Positions 1 to 6,611 of a stretch of DNA of 14,972 nt are shown piece after piece. The DNA comes from an uncultured Blautia sp. (GTDB taxonomy: Bacteria; Bacillota; Clostridia; Lachnospirales; Lachnospiraceae). The position numbers were made by a program, and so were the translations under genes. The stretch spans positions 1 through 14,972 of the forward strand of contig CAKRRX010000057.1 in the NCBI GenBank assembly GCA_934394595.1, in the 5' to 3' direction. Position 1 is the stretch's first letter. Every line of letters begins with the position of its first letter. The notes under the pieces are model-generated. The model had not been told where the DNA came from and searched no databases. It worked only from the letters and a program-made list of their open reading frames with translations.

Positions 1-13
1 AAGGAGAATAAAA

Positions 14-238
14 ATGTTAGAAAAAATCAAAGAAATCGCAGCAGATTCATTAGGAGCAGACGTAAATGGACTTACAGCACAAACCTCATTTAAAGAGGAT
101 CTGGGAGCAGATTCCCTGGATCTTTTTGAGATGGTAATGGCGCTGGAAGAAGAGTTTGAGGTGGAAATTCCTACGGAAGATCTGGAAAACATCAAAACCA
201 TCGGCGATGTAGAAAGCTATTTACAGAATCGCCTGTAA
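14..238 (+). CDS. acpP: Acyl carrier protein
   Basis: Small acidic carrier of the growing acyl chain in cytoplasmic type II fatty-acid synthesis; the chain is held on a 4'-phosphopantetheine arm. The 74-residue length is normal for the family (about 75-80). The attachment motif GADSLDLFEM is present with the modified serine at residue 34 (Asp33-Ser34-Leu35), followed by the acidic helix II (ALEEEFEVEIP) that docks with the Fab enzymes. The start is supported by AAGGAG at bases 1-6, seven bases before the ATG. It is the first gene in view of the fab operon; the window begins at its ribosome site, so fabH or any operon promoter would be upstream and unseen. The neighbouring fabK-fabD-fabG-fabF order makes fatty-acid synthesis, not a polyketide or D-alanyl carrier, the clear role. 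Confidence 0.97.
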   Translation: MLEKIKEIAADSLGADVNGLTAQTSFKEDLGADSLDLFEMVMALEEEFEVEIPTEDLENIKTIGDVESYLQNRL

Positions 239-279
239 ATAAAAAAAGAAAATTTTCAAGCAAAAAAAGTCCTCAGAAT

Positions 280-283
280 GGAG
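280..283 (+). promoter_or_regulatory. Ribosome-binding site deciding the fabK start
   Basis: GGAG sits six bases before the ATG at 290. An earlier in-frame ATG at 278 overlaps this site and has no Shine-Dalgarno of its own, so 290 is the better start. Confidence 0.75.
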
Positions 284-289
284 CGTATT

Positions 290-1228
290 ATGAAAACAGA
301 AGTTACAGAATTACTGGGAATCACATATCCCATTATACAGGGCGGGATGGCCTGGGTGGCAGAATATCATCTGGCAGCAGCCGTTTCAGAAGCCGGCGGT
401 CTGGGGCTGATCGGAGCTGCAAGCGCACCGGCAGAATGGGTGCGCCAGCAGGTTAGGGAAGTGAAAAAACGGACAGATAAACCGTTTGGCGTAAACATTA
501 TGCTTATGAGTCCCTATGCAGATGAAGTGGCACAGGTGATCGTAGAAGAAAAGGTTCCGGTGGTGACAACTGGTGCAGGAAATCCGGAAAAATACATGAA
601 GATGTGGAAAGAGGCTGGGGTTAAGATTATTCCGGTAATCGCATCTGTAGCCCAGGCAAAACGAATGGAACGATGTGGTGCAGACGCTGTTGTGGCAGAA
701 GGCTGTGAGTCCGGAGGCCATATTGGAGAGACTACTACCATGGTTCTGGTTCCCCAGGTGGCAGATGTCCTGACCATTCCGGTGATCGCTGCCGGAGGAA
801 TTGCAGATGGAAGAGGTATTGCAGCTGCCTTTATGCTTGGAGCAAAGGGAGTACAGATGGGTACCCATTTTGTAGCTACCACTGAGTGCTGGGCACACCA
901 GAATTATAAGGATATGATTCTGAAAGCGAAGGATATTGATACAAAAGTAACCGGCCGTTCTACGGGACATCCGGTACGGGCTCTTCGCAATCAGATGACA
1001 AAGGAATATCTGAAGAAAGAGGCAGAAGGAGCGACCTTTGAGGAGTTGGAGCAGATGACTCTTGGTAGTCTGCGCAGAGCCGTGGTAGAGGGAGATGTGA
1101 AGATGGGAAGCGTTATGGCAGGGCAGAGTGCCGGTCTTGTGAAAGAGCAGCTGAGCTGTCATGACCTGATCCAGAAGCTTGTAAAAGAAACCGATGCCTT
1201 ACTGAAAGGAACAGGAAGTTATGAGTAA
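290..1228 (+). CDS. fabK: Enoyl-ACP reductase II (FMN-dependent)
   Basis: Catalyses the last step of each elongation round, reducing trans-2-enoyl-ACP to acyl-ACP with NAD(P)H through bound FMN. The 312-residue protein has a TIM-barrel nitronate-monooxygenase-like fold. Visible marks are the N-terminal YPIIQGGMAWVA segment, the AEGCESGGHIG segment with the presumed catalytic His144 (same position as in the pneumococcal enzyme), and the FMN phosphate-binding segments IPVIAAGGIADGRG (about 163-176) and LGAKGVQMGT (about 183-192). The start at 290 is preferred over the in-frame ATG at 278 because of ribosome-site placement and the typical MKTxxTELL opening. It overlaps fabD by 8 bases. No FabI or FabL is present, so this appears to be the enoyl reductase of the operon; by family knowledge FabK enzymes are insensitive to triclosan. 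Confidence 0.95.
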   Translation: MKTEVTELLGITYPIIQGGMAWVAEYHLAAAVSEAGGLGLIGAASAPAEWVRQQVREVKKRTDKPFGVNIMLMSPYADEVAQVIVEEKVPVVTTGAGNPEKYMKMWKEAGVKIIPVIASVAQAKRMERCGADAVVAEGCESGGHIGETTTMVLVPQVADVLTIPVIAAGGIADGRGIAAAFMLGAKGVQMGTHFVATTECWAHQNYKDMILKAKDIDTKVTGRSTGHPVRALRNQMTKEYLKKEAEGATFEELEQMTLGSLRRAVVEGDVKMGSVMAGQSAGLVKEQLSCHDLIQKLVKETDALLKGTGSYE

Positions 1229-2141
1229 AATTGCGTTTCTCTTCCCTGGCCAGGGCGCACAGAAAATTGGAATGGGACAGGATTTTTATGAGAATTTTGC
1301 ATCTGCAAAAGAGATTTTTGACCAGGCCAGCCAGTGGCTTTCTCTGGATATGAAAGCCCTTTGTTTTGAAAAAAATGACCGTCTGGATCTCACAGAATAT
1401 ACGCAGGCAGCTCTGGTAACCACCTGTCTTGCCATGGAAAAAGTTGTGGAGGAGCATGGTATTTATCCGGATGTAACTGCAGGGCTGAGTCTGGGAGAAT
1501 ACTGCGCTATTTCTGTAGCTGGCGGGATGAATGTACAGGCTGCCATTACCACGGTACGAAAAAGAGGAATCCTAATGGAACAGGCAGTACCTGCCGGAAA
1601 AGGAGCCATGGCTGCGGTTCTGGGGATGTCCGCCGCTGATATTGAAGATATTATTTCCGGTACAGAAGCGGAGATTGCAAACTATAACTGTCCCGGACAG
1701 ATTGTGATAACAGGTCCGAAAAACGCTGTAGAAGAGGCTTCTGTGAAGTTGAAAGAAGCCGGTGCAAGAAGGATAATTCCTCTTGCTGTAAGCGGTCCAT
1801 TCCACTCTTCAATGCTTAAAAATGCCGGAAAAGAGCTGGAAAAAGAGCTGGAAAAAGTTACATTTTCAGCACTGAAAATCCCATATGTGACCAATGTGAC
1901 AGCGCAGTATGTGACAGATATTTCCACCACAAAAGAGCTTCTGGCAAAGCAGATTTCATCCTCTGTGCGGTGGCAGCAAAGTGTGGAAAAAATGCTTGAA
2001 AATGGAGTGGATACATTTATAGAAATCGGCCCCGGAAAGACTCTTAGCGGCTTTCTGAGAAAGATTGCACCGGATACGAGAATGTATAATATTCAAAATA
2101 TTTCAGATTTGGAGAATATGGCTTTTTCTATTGCAAACTGA
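1221..2141 (+). CDS. fabD: Malonyl-CoA:ACP transacylase
   Basis: Transfers the malonyl group from malonyl-CoA (made by the Acc proteins of this operon) to ACP, supplying the extender unit. The 306 residues match the usual length. Visible marks are the opening FLFPGQGAQKIGMG, the nucleophile elbow AGLSLGEY with Ser90, the substrate-carboxylate arginine around Arg115 (TVRKRG), and the catalytic-dyad His195 in SGPFHSSML. The residue before Ser90 is Leu, where the textbook motif GHSxG has His. The conserved C-terminal FIEIGPGKTL segment is intact. The start overlaps the end of fabK (ATGAGTAA), so translation is probably coupled. A gap of 36 bases with a CAGGAG ribosome site separates it from fabG. 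Confidence 0.96.
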   Translation: MSKIAFLFPGQGAQKIGMGQDFYENFASAKEIFDQASQWLSLDMKALCFEKNDRLDLTEYTQAALVTTCLAMEKVVEEHGIYPDVTAGLSLGEYCAISVAGGMNVQAAITTVRKRGILMEQAVPAGKGAMAAVLGMSAADIEDIISGTEAEIANYNCPGQIVITGPKNAVEEASVKLKEAGARRIIPLAVSGPFHSSMLKNAGKELEKELEKVTFSALKIPYVTNVTAQYVTDISTTKELLAKQISSSVRWQQSVEKMLENGVDTFIEIGPGKTLSGFLRKIAPDTRMYNIQNISDLENMAFSIAN

Positions 2142-2177
2142 GAGGTCATATGATGATAGACAGGAGTAAAACAAGCT

Positions 2178-2918
2178 ATGAATGCAGAAAAAAAGGTTGC
2201 AGTTGTGACAGGCGCATCACGTGGGATCGGCAGGGCTATTGCCATGGAGCTTGCCAGTGAAGGGGCATTTGTAATCATTAATTATAATGGTTCTAAAGAA
2301 AAGGCAGAAGAGGTTAAAGCCTGTATCCAAAAGCAAGGTGGACAGGCAGAAATCCGCCAGTGCAATGTGGCAGATTTTGATGCCTGTGGCACCTTTATCA
2401 AAGATATTGTAAAAACATATGGACAGATTGATATTCTGGTGAACAATGCCGGAATTACAAAAGACGGACTTCTCATGGCGATGAGTGAAACGGATTTTCA
2501 ATCTGTGGTGGACACCAATCTGAAAGGAACCTTCAACTGCATCCGTCATGTGGCAAGACAGATGCTGAAGCAGAAAAAAGGCAGCATTGTCAATATGGCT
2601 TCTGTAGTTGGAATCGGCGGCAATCCCGGACAGGCAAACTATGCAGCATCAAAAGCAGGAATTATCGGACTTACCAAAACTGCGGCAAAGGAGCTGGCTT
2701 CAAGAGGGATTACGGTAAATGCAGTCGCTCCTGGTTTTATCCAGACAGATATGACAGCTGTGCTTCCGGAAAAGGTAAAAGAAGAAACCCTGAAAAATAT
2801 TCCTATGGGAACCTTCGGGGAACCTGAGGATGTGGCGAAGGCAGTGGCTTTTTTGGCCTCTCCTGCAGCAAAATATATTACAGGACAGGTACTGTGTGTT
2901 GATGGAGGAATGCTATGA
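2178..2918 (+). CDS. fabG: 3-oxoacyl-ACP reductase
   Basis: NADPH-dependent short-chain dehydrogenase that reduces 3-ketoacyl-ACP to 3-hydroxyacyl-ACP. The 246 residues are typical. In order: Rossmann nucleotide loop TGASRGIG (11-18), NNAG (89-92), catalytic Asn114, Ser142, and Tyr155/Lys159 in the YAASK signature, then the PGFIQTDMT substrate loop and the C-terminal [10 protein letters not shown]. All four catalytic residues are present. CAGGAG at 2161-2166 precedes the ATG by 11 bases. The gene ends in ATGA, overlapping the fabF start by 4 bases. SDR proteins have many roles, but the position between fabD and fabF makes FabG secure. Confidence 0.96.
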   Translation: MNAEKKVAVVTGASRGIGRAIAMELASEGAFVIINYNGSKEKAEEVKACIQKQGGQAEIRQCNVADFDACGTFIKDIVKTYGQIDILVNNAGITKDGLLMAMSETDFQSVVDTNLKGTFNCIRHVARQMLKQKKGSIVNMASVVGIGGNPGQANYAASKAGIIGLTKTAAKELASRGITVNAVAPGFIQTDMTAVLPEKVKEETLKNIPMGTFGEPEDVAKAVAFLASPAAKYITGQVLCVDGGML

Positions 2919-4156
2919 GCAAAAGGCGTGTTGTGATAACCGGACTGGGAGCCGTTACTCCTTTGGGAAATAATGTGGAGACTTTCTGGGAAAATATAAA
3001 GGCCGGTAAGGTTGGAATCGGGGAGATTACCAAGTTTGATACTGCGGATTTTAAGGTAAAGCTTGCCGCAGAGGTGAGGGATTTTGATGCAAAAAAATAT
3101 ATGGATTTCAAGTCCGCAAAAAGGATGGAACCATTTTCCCAGTATGCTGTAGTGGCTGCAAAAGAGGCTATGTCAGATGCAGGAATTGACATGGAAAAAG
3201 AGGATCCTTTTCGTGTAGGCGTGATCATAGGCTCCGGTACCGGAAGTCTTCTTGCCATAGAAAATGCAACCCTGAAGGTGGAACAAAAAGGACCGTCAAA
3301 AGTAGATCCCCTTCTGATTCCCAAAATGATCAGCAACATGGCAGCGGGAAATGTGTCCATCGCAACCGGTGCCAGAGGCAAATGCACTAATGTAGTAACA
3401 GCCTGTGCATCCGGAACTCATTGCATTGGGGATGCTTTTCGGGCAATCCAGTATGGGGATGCAGAAGTGATGCTGGCCGGAGGAACAGAAGGCGGCATTA
3501 CCCCTGTAGGAGTGGCTGGATTTACCAATCTTACAGCCCTAAGTACCAGTCAGGATCCCTTACGCGCATCCATTCCTTTTGATAAGGACAGAAACGGATT
3601 TGTTATAGGAGAAGGTGCAGGAGTCCTTGTGCTGGAGGAACTGGAACATGCAAAAGCAAGAAATGCAAAGATCTATGCAGAACTTGTGGGATATGGTGCA
3701 ACAGCAGATGCCTATCACATCACTTCGCCTATAGAGGACGGAAGCGGAGCTGCCAGAGCCATGACAGATGCAATGAAAGAAGCAGGTGTGTATCCGGAAG
3801 AAATTAATTATATCAATGCCCATGGAACCAGCACCCATCATAATGATCTTTTTGAGACAAGAGCGATTAAAGCTGCGTTTAAAGAGGCTGCAAAAAAGGT
3901 AAAGATCAATTCTACAAAATCTATGATCGGACATCTTCTTGGAGCTGCCGGAGGCGTGGAAGCCGTAGTGTGTGCAAAGACCATTGAGGAAGGGTTTATC
4001 CATCAGACTGTGGGAACAAAAGAGACGGAAGAAGAACTGGATCTGGATTATTGTATCCAGGGCCCCGTACAGCAGGAAGTAGCTTATGCCATGAGTAATT
4101 CCCTTGGCTTTGGTGGCCATAATGCAGTAATTTTGCTGAAAAAATATGGGCTGTAA
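2915..4156 (+). CDS. fabF: 3-oxoacyl-ACP synthase II (elongating condensing enzyme)
   Basis: Condenses acyl-ACP with malonyl-ACP, releasing CO2 and extending the chain by two carbons. The 413 residues match FabF. The Cys-His-His catalytic triad is visible: Cys164 in TACASGTHC, His303 in [11 protein letters not shown] and His340 in [13 protein letters not shown]. The glycine-rich C-terminal [10 protein letters not shown] is present. The Cys-His-His triad, in contrast to the Cys-His-Asn of FabH, marks it as an elongation enzyme. The ribosome site GGAGG lies inside the end of fabG, with a 4-base gene overlap. It is the only elongating ketosynthase in the window, so it may serve all chain lengths; a separate FabB cannot be excluded elsewhere. 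Confidence 0.96.
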   Translation: MSKRRVVITGLGAVTPLGNNVETFWENIKAGKVGIGEITKFDTADFKVKLAAEVRDFDAKKYMDFKSAKRMEPFSQYAVVAAKEAMSDAGIDMEKEDPFRVGVIIGSGTGSLLAIENATLKVEQKGPSKVDPLLIPKMISNMAAGNVSIATGARGKCTNVVTACASGTHCIGDAFRAIQYGDAEVMLAGGTEGGITPVGVAGFTNLTALSTSQDPLRASIPFDKDRNGFVIGEGAGVLVLEELEHAKARNAKIYAELVGYGATADAYHITSPIEDGSGAARAMTDAMKEAGVYPEEINYINAHGTSTHHNDLFETRAIKAAFKEAAKKVKINSTKSMIGHLLGAAGGVEAVVCAKTIEEGFIHQTVGTKETEEELDLDYCIQGPVQQEVAYAMSNSLGFGGHNAVILLKKYGL

Positions 4157-4221
4157 TAGCCAAAATCCAGTGAAATATGTTATCGAATAAAGCATGTTGA
4201 TGGAAATGGAGAAAAATAAAA

Positions 4222-4683
4222 ATGGAATTTGAACAGATCCTGAAACTGATAGACCATGTATCTGCTTCCCGTCTTGAGTCTTTTTGCTATGAAAGCGATG
4301 GCCTGAAACTTACCTTTCAGTGTGAAAAACAAAATGCACCAATTCTGGAAAAAGACATCATGCAACAGATACTTACAACGGCTGATACACAGAATTCAGT
4401 GACGATAAAAGAGACTGTACAGCCAGAAAGCAAAACGCCTGAATTCACAGGAAATATTGTGAAATCTCCCCTTGTGGGAACCTTTTATGCAGCTCCTTCT
4501 GAGGAAGCACCAGCCTTTGTAAAAATCGGGGATAAAGTAAAAAAAGGTCAGGTACTCGCTATTGTGGAAGCAATGAAGCTGATGAATGATATCGAGAGTG
4601 ATTTTGATGGTGAAATTGCAGAAATTTATGTGGAAAACGGGCAGCCGGTAGAGTATGGACAGCCGTTGTTTTCTATTCGTTAA
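4222..4683 (+). CDS. accB: Biotin carboxyl carrier protein of acetyl-CoA carboxylase
   Basis: Carries the biotin that shuttles CO2 from AccC to the carboxyltransferase. The 153-residue protein has an N-terminal helical region (about 1-45), a flexible linker rich in Thr, Glu and Pro (about 52-75), and a C-terminal biotinyl domain (about 78-153) starting [21 protein letters not shown], which includes the thumb-loop region. The biotinylation motif is VEAMKLMND with Lys119, 34 residues from the C-terminus as is usual. GGAG at 4208-4211 precedes the ATG by 10 bases. The 65-base gap from fabF and 99-base gap to fabZ are the widest inside the operon. Confidence 0.95.
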   Translation: MEFEQILKLIDHVSASRLESFCYESDGLKLTFQCEKQNAPILEKDIMQQILTTADTQNSVTIKETVQPESKTPEFTGNIVKSPLVGTFYAAPSEEAPAFVKIGDKVKKGQVLAIVEAMKLMNDIESDFDGEIAEIYVENGQPVEYGQPLFSIR

Positions 4684-4711
4684 GTAAAAAAGATAAAATC
4701 AGATATATTTA

Positions 4712-4738
4712 TTAGAGCCTGTTTATAACACGCTCTGG
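4712..4738 (+). repeat. Stem-loop in the accB-fabZ gap
   Basis: The transcript can fold as arm UUAGAGC, a C-C mismatch, then UGUU, loop UAU, AACA, and the returning arm GCUCUGG (two U-G wobbles at the base). No U-run follows, so it is not an ordinary terminator. Part of it recurs downstream of fabT (8922-8943). A repetitive hairpin element, an mRNA-processing site or a protein operator are all possible. Confidence 0.55.
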
Positions 4739-4740
4739 AA
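4719..4740 (+). repeat. Intergenic repeat, copy 1
   Basis: Matches 8922-8943 at 18 of 22 positions, with core CTGTTT, two variable bases, AACACGCTC, one variable base, then GG. Both copies lie between genes on the same strand. The centre is a short dyad (TGTT-TAT-AACA). Confidence 0.45.
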
Positions 4741-4772
4741 GCTGGAAACGTATGTGCATTTTTGTCAGAAAC

Positions 4773-4777
4773 AGGAG
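4773..4777 (+). promoter_or_regulatory. Ribosome-binding site deciding the fabZ start
   Basis: AGGAG ends five bases before the ATG at 4783. The upstream in-frame TTG at 4762 has no comparable site. Confidence 0.8.
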
Positions 4778-4782
4778 CAGAT

Positions 4783-5211
4783 ATGAAACATTTAAATATA
4801 AAACAGATCGAGGAAATCCTTCCTCACCGTCATCCTTTTCTTTTGGTAGATTATATCGAAGATTATGAGCCTGGAAAGTTTGCAGTGGGCTATAAATGCG
4901 TCACATTCCGGGAGGATTTTTTTAAAGGACATTTTCCACAGGAACCGGTAATGCCAGGGGTACTGATCGTAGAAGCTCTGGCACAGACAGGGGCGGTAGC
5001 AATCCTTTCCAAACCGGAAAATAAAGGAAAAATCGCATATTTCGGAGGCATTGACAAATGTCGATTCAAAGGAAAGGTACAGCCAGGAGATAAGCTGAAA
5101 CTGGAGATGAAGATCATCAAAGAAAAAGGTCCTATGGGAGTGGGAGAGGCAATCGCAAGTGTGGATGGAAAGCTTGTGGTAAAGGCAGAACTTACTTTTA
5201 TGGTAGGCTAA
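4783..5211 (+). CDS. fabZ: 3-hydroxyacyl-ACP dehydratase
   Basis: Dehydrates 3-hydroxyacyl-ACP to trans-2-enoyl-ACP, the substrate of FabK. The 142-residue hot-dog-fold protein is of normal length. Visible marks are ILPHRHPFLLVDYI near the N-terminus, the catalytic His50 in FKGHFPQEPVMPGV, and the catalytic Glu64 in IVEALAQTGA. The central helix and closing strands (YFGGIDKCRFKGKVQPGD) are typical FabZ. The sequence fits FabZ rather than the isomerising FabA. The ATG at 4783 is chosen over the TTG at 4762 on ribosome-site grounds. No FabM-type isomerase is seen, so any unsaturated-chain route is not explained by this window. Confidence 0.95.
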   Translation: MKHLNIKQIEEILPHRHPFLLVDYIEDYEPGKFAVGYKCVTFREDFFKGHFPQEPVMPGVLIVEALAQTGAVAILSKPENKGKIAYFGGIDKCRFKGKVQPGDKLKLEMKIIKEKGPMGVGEAIASVDGKLVVKAELTFMVG

Positions 5212-5246
5212 ATACTGTAACAAAAAGTGATCAGAAGGGTGAAGAT

Positions 5247-6611
5247 ATGATCAGAAAATTGTTGATTGCCAATCGTGGAGAGATTGCAGTGAGGATCATC
5301 CGGGCTTGCCGGGAAATGGGAATTGAAGCAGTGGCTGTTTATTCAGAAGCAGACAAAGACAGTTTGCATACGCAGCTTGCAGATGAAGCAATCTGCATTG
5401 GGCCGGGAGCTTCTGCAAAAAGCTATCTGAACATGGAAAGTATCATCAGTGCGGCTCTGATCTCAGGTGCAGATGCCATACATCCGGGATTTGGATTTCT
5501 CTCTGAAAATGCCAGATTTGCGCAGATCTGTGAGCAGTGCGGCATTACTTTTGTAGGCCCCACCTCCCAGGTAATACAAAATCTGGGGAACAAGCAGGTG
5601 GCCAGAAATACCATGGAAGCAGCCGGAGTTCCGGTAATTCCAGGAACAAAAGAAGCCATTCTGGATGTAAAAACCGGTGCCAAAGAGGCCGGAAAAATCG
5701 GCTATCCGGTGATCATCAAAGCTGCTCTTGGAGGCGGCGGAAAAGGAATGCGTACAGCTTTTTCACCGAACGAATTTGAAAAAGCATTTCTCACAGCGCA
5801 AAAGGAAGCCATGATCGCCTTTGGGGATGGAACCATGTATATCGAGCATTTTGTGGAACATCCAAGACATATTGAATTTCAGATCCTTGCAGACAGCTAT
5901 GGAAATGTGGTGCATCTTGGGGAAAGAGACTGTTCTATCCAGAGAAATCATCAGAAAATGATCGAGGAATCGCCCTCAGCTGCGGTGTCGGAAAAGCTGC
6001 GGAAAAAGATGGGGGCAGCAGCGGTAAAAGCTGCAAAAGCAGCTAATTATGTCAATGCAGGTACCATTGAATTTCTCTTGGAAAGTTCAGAAAAATTTTA
6101 TTTTATGGAGATGAATACCCGCATTCAGGTGGAGCATCCTGTAACCGAATGGGTTACAGGACTGGATCTTGTAAAGGAGCAGTTGAAAATCGCATCCGGA
6201 GAACATTTGTCTTTTTCCCAGAAGGATATTAAAATCCAGGGACATGCCATTGAATGCCGGATCAATGCGGAAAATCCGTGGAAAAATTTTCGCCCGTCTC
6301 CAGGGATGATCACAGATCTTCATTTGCCGGGAGGCCAGGGAATCCGTGTGGATACCGGGATTTACAGTGGATATCAGATACCGCCTTACTATGATTCCAT
6401 GCTGGCAAAACTCATCGTACATGGGGAAAACAGACAGGAAGCCATTGCAAAAATGAAAAGCGCCCTTGGGGAAGTGATCATCCAGGGGGTTGACACAAAT
6501 GTAGATTATCAGTTTGAGATCATGAACGATCCGGACTATCAGAAGGGTCAGTTTGATATTGGCTTTCTGGCAAGTCACCAGATCGGGGGAGTGAAGGTAA
6601 ATGAAGCTTAA
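5247..6611 (+). CDS. accC: Biotin carboxylase subunit of acetyl-CoA carboxylase
   Basis: ATP-grasp enzyme that carboxylates biotin on AccB using bicarbonate and ATP. The 454 residues match the family (about 450). In order: N-terminal LLIANRGEIAVRIIRA, the ATP-binding Lys116, the substrate Lys158 in VIIKAALGGGGKGMR with the flexible glycine loop (162-167), and the active-site block FMEMNTRIQVEHPVTE holding Glu288, Arg292 and Gln294. The C-terminal half (HAIECRINAENP onward) is complete. It ends inside accDA with an 11-base overlap, so the two genes are probably translationally coupled. The absence of a C-terminal biotinyl domain and the nearby accB identify it as AccC, not pyruvate carboxylase. 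Confidence 0.96.
   Translation: MIRKLLIANRGEIAVRIIRACREMGIEAVAVYSEADKDSLHTQLADEAICIGPGASAKSYLNMESIISAALISGADAIHPGFGFLSENARFAQICEQCGITFVGPTSQVIQNLGNKQVARNTMEAAGVPVIPGTKEAILDVKTGAKEAGKIGYPVIIKAALGGGGKGMRTAFSPNEFEKAFLTAQKEAMIAFGDGTMYIEHFVEHPRHIEFQILADSYGNVVHLGERDCSIQRNHQKMIEESPSAAVSEKLRKKMGAAAVKAAKAANYVNAGTIEFLLESSEKFYFMEMNTRIQVEHPVTEWVTGLDLVKEQLKIASGEHLSFSQKDIKIQGHAIECRINAENPWKNFRPSPGMITDLHLPGGQGIRVDTGIYSGYQIPPYYDSMLAKLIVHGENRQEAIAKMKSALGEVIIQGVDTNVDYQFEIMNDPDYQKGQFDIGFLASHQIGGVKVNEA

Noticed and set aside
248-257. Perfect palindrome GAAAATTTTC between acpP and fabK, considered as a FabT operator
   Set aside because: It is a simple A/T run and lacks the TTTGA...TCAAA form of FabT sites; likely chance in A-rich leader DNA.
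386-1162. Long open frame of 258 codons on the minus strand inside fabK, and similar antisense frames under fabG, fabF, accC, accDA and glgP
   Set aside because: Each lies opposite a well-supported gene. Their Cys/His/Ser-rich translations match no family I know and none has a convincing ribosome site, so they are shadows of codon use.
2187-2195. A AAA AAG in frame near the fabG start
   Set aside because: It lies at codons 4-6 and would give only a short peptide; there is no stimulatory element, and it serves as a chance-level control for the accDA site.
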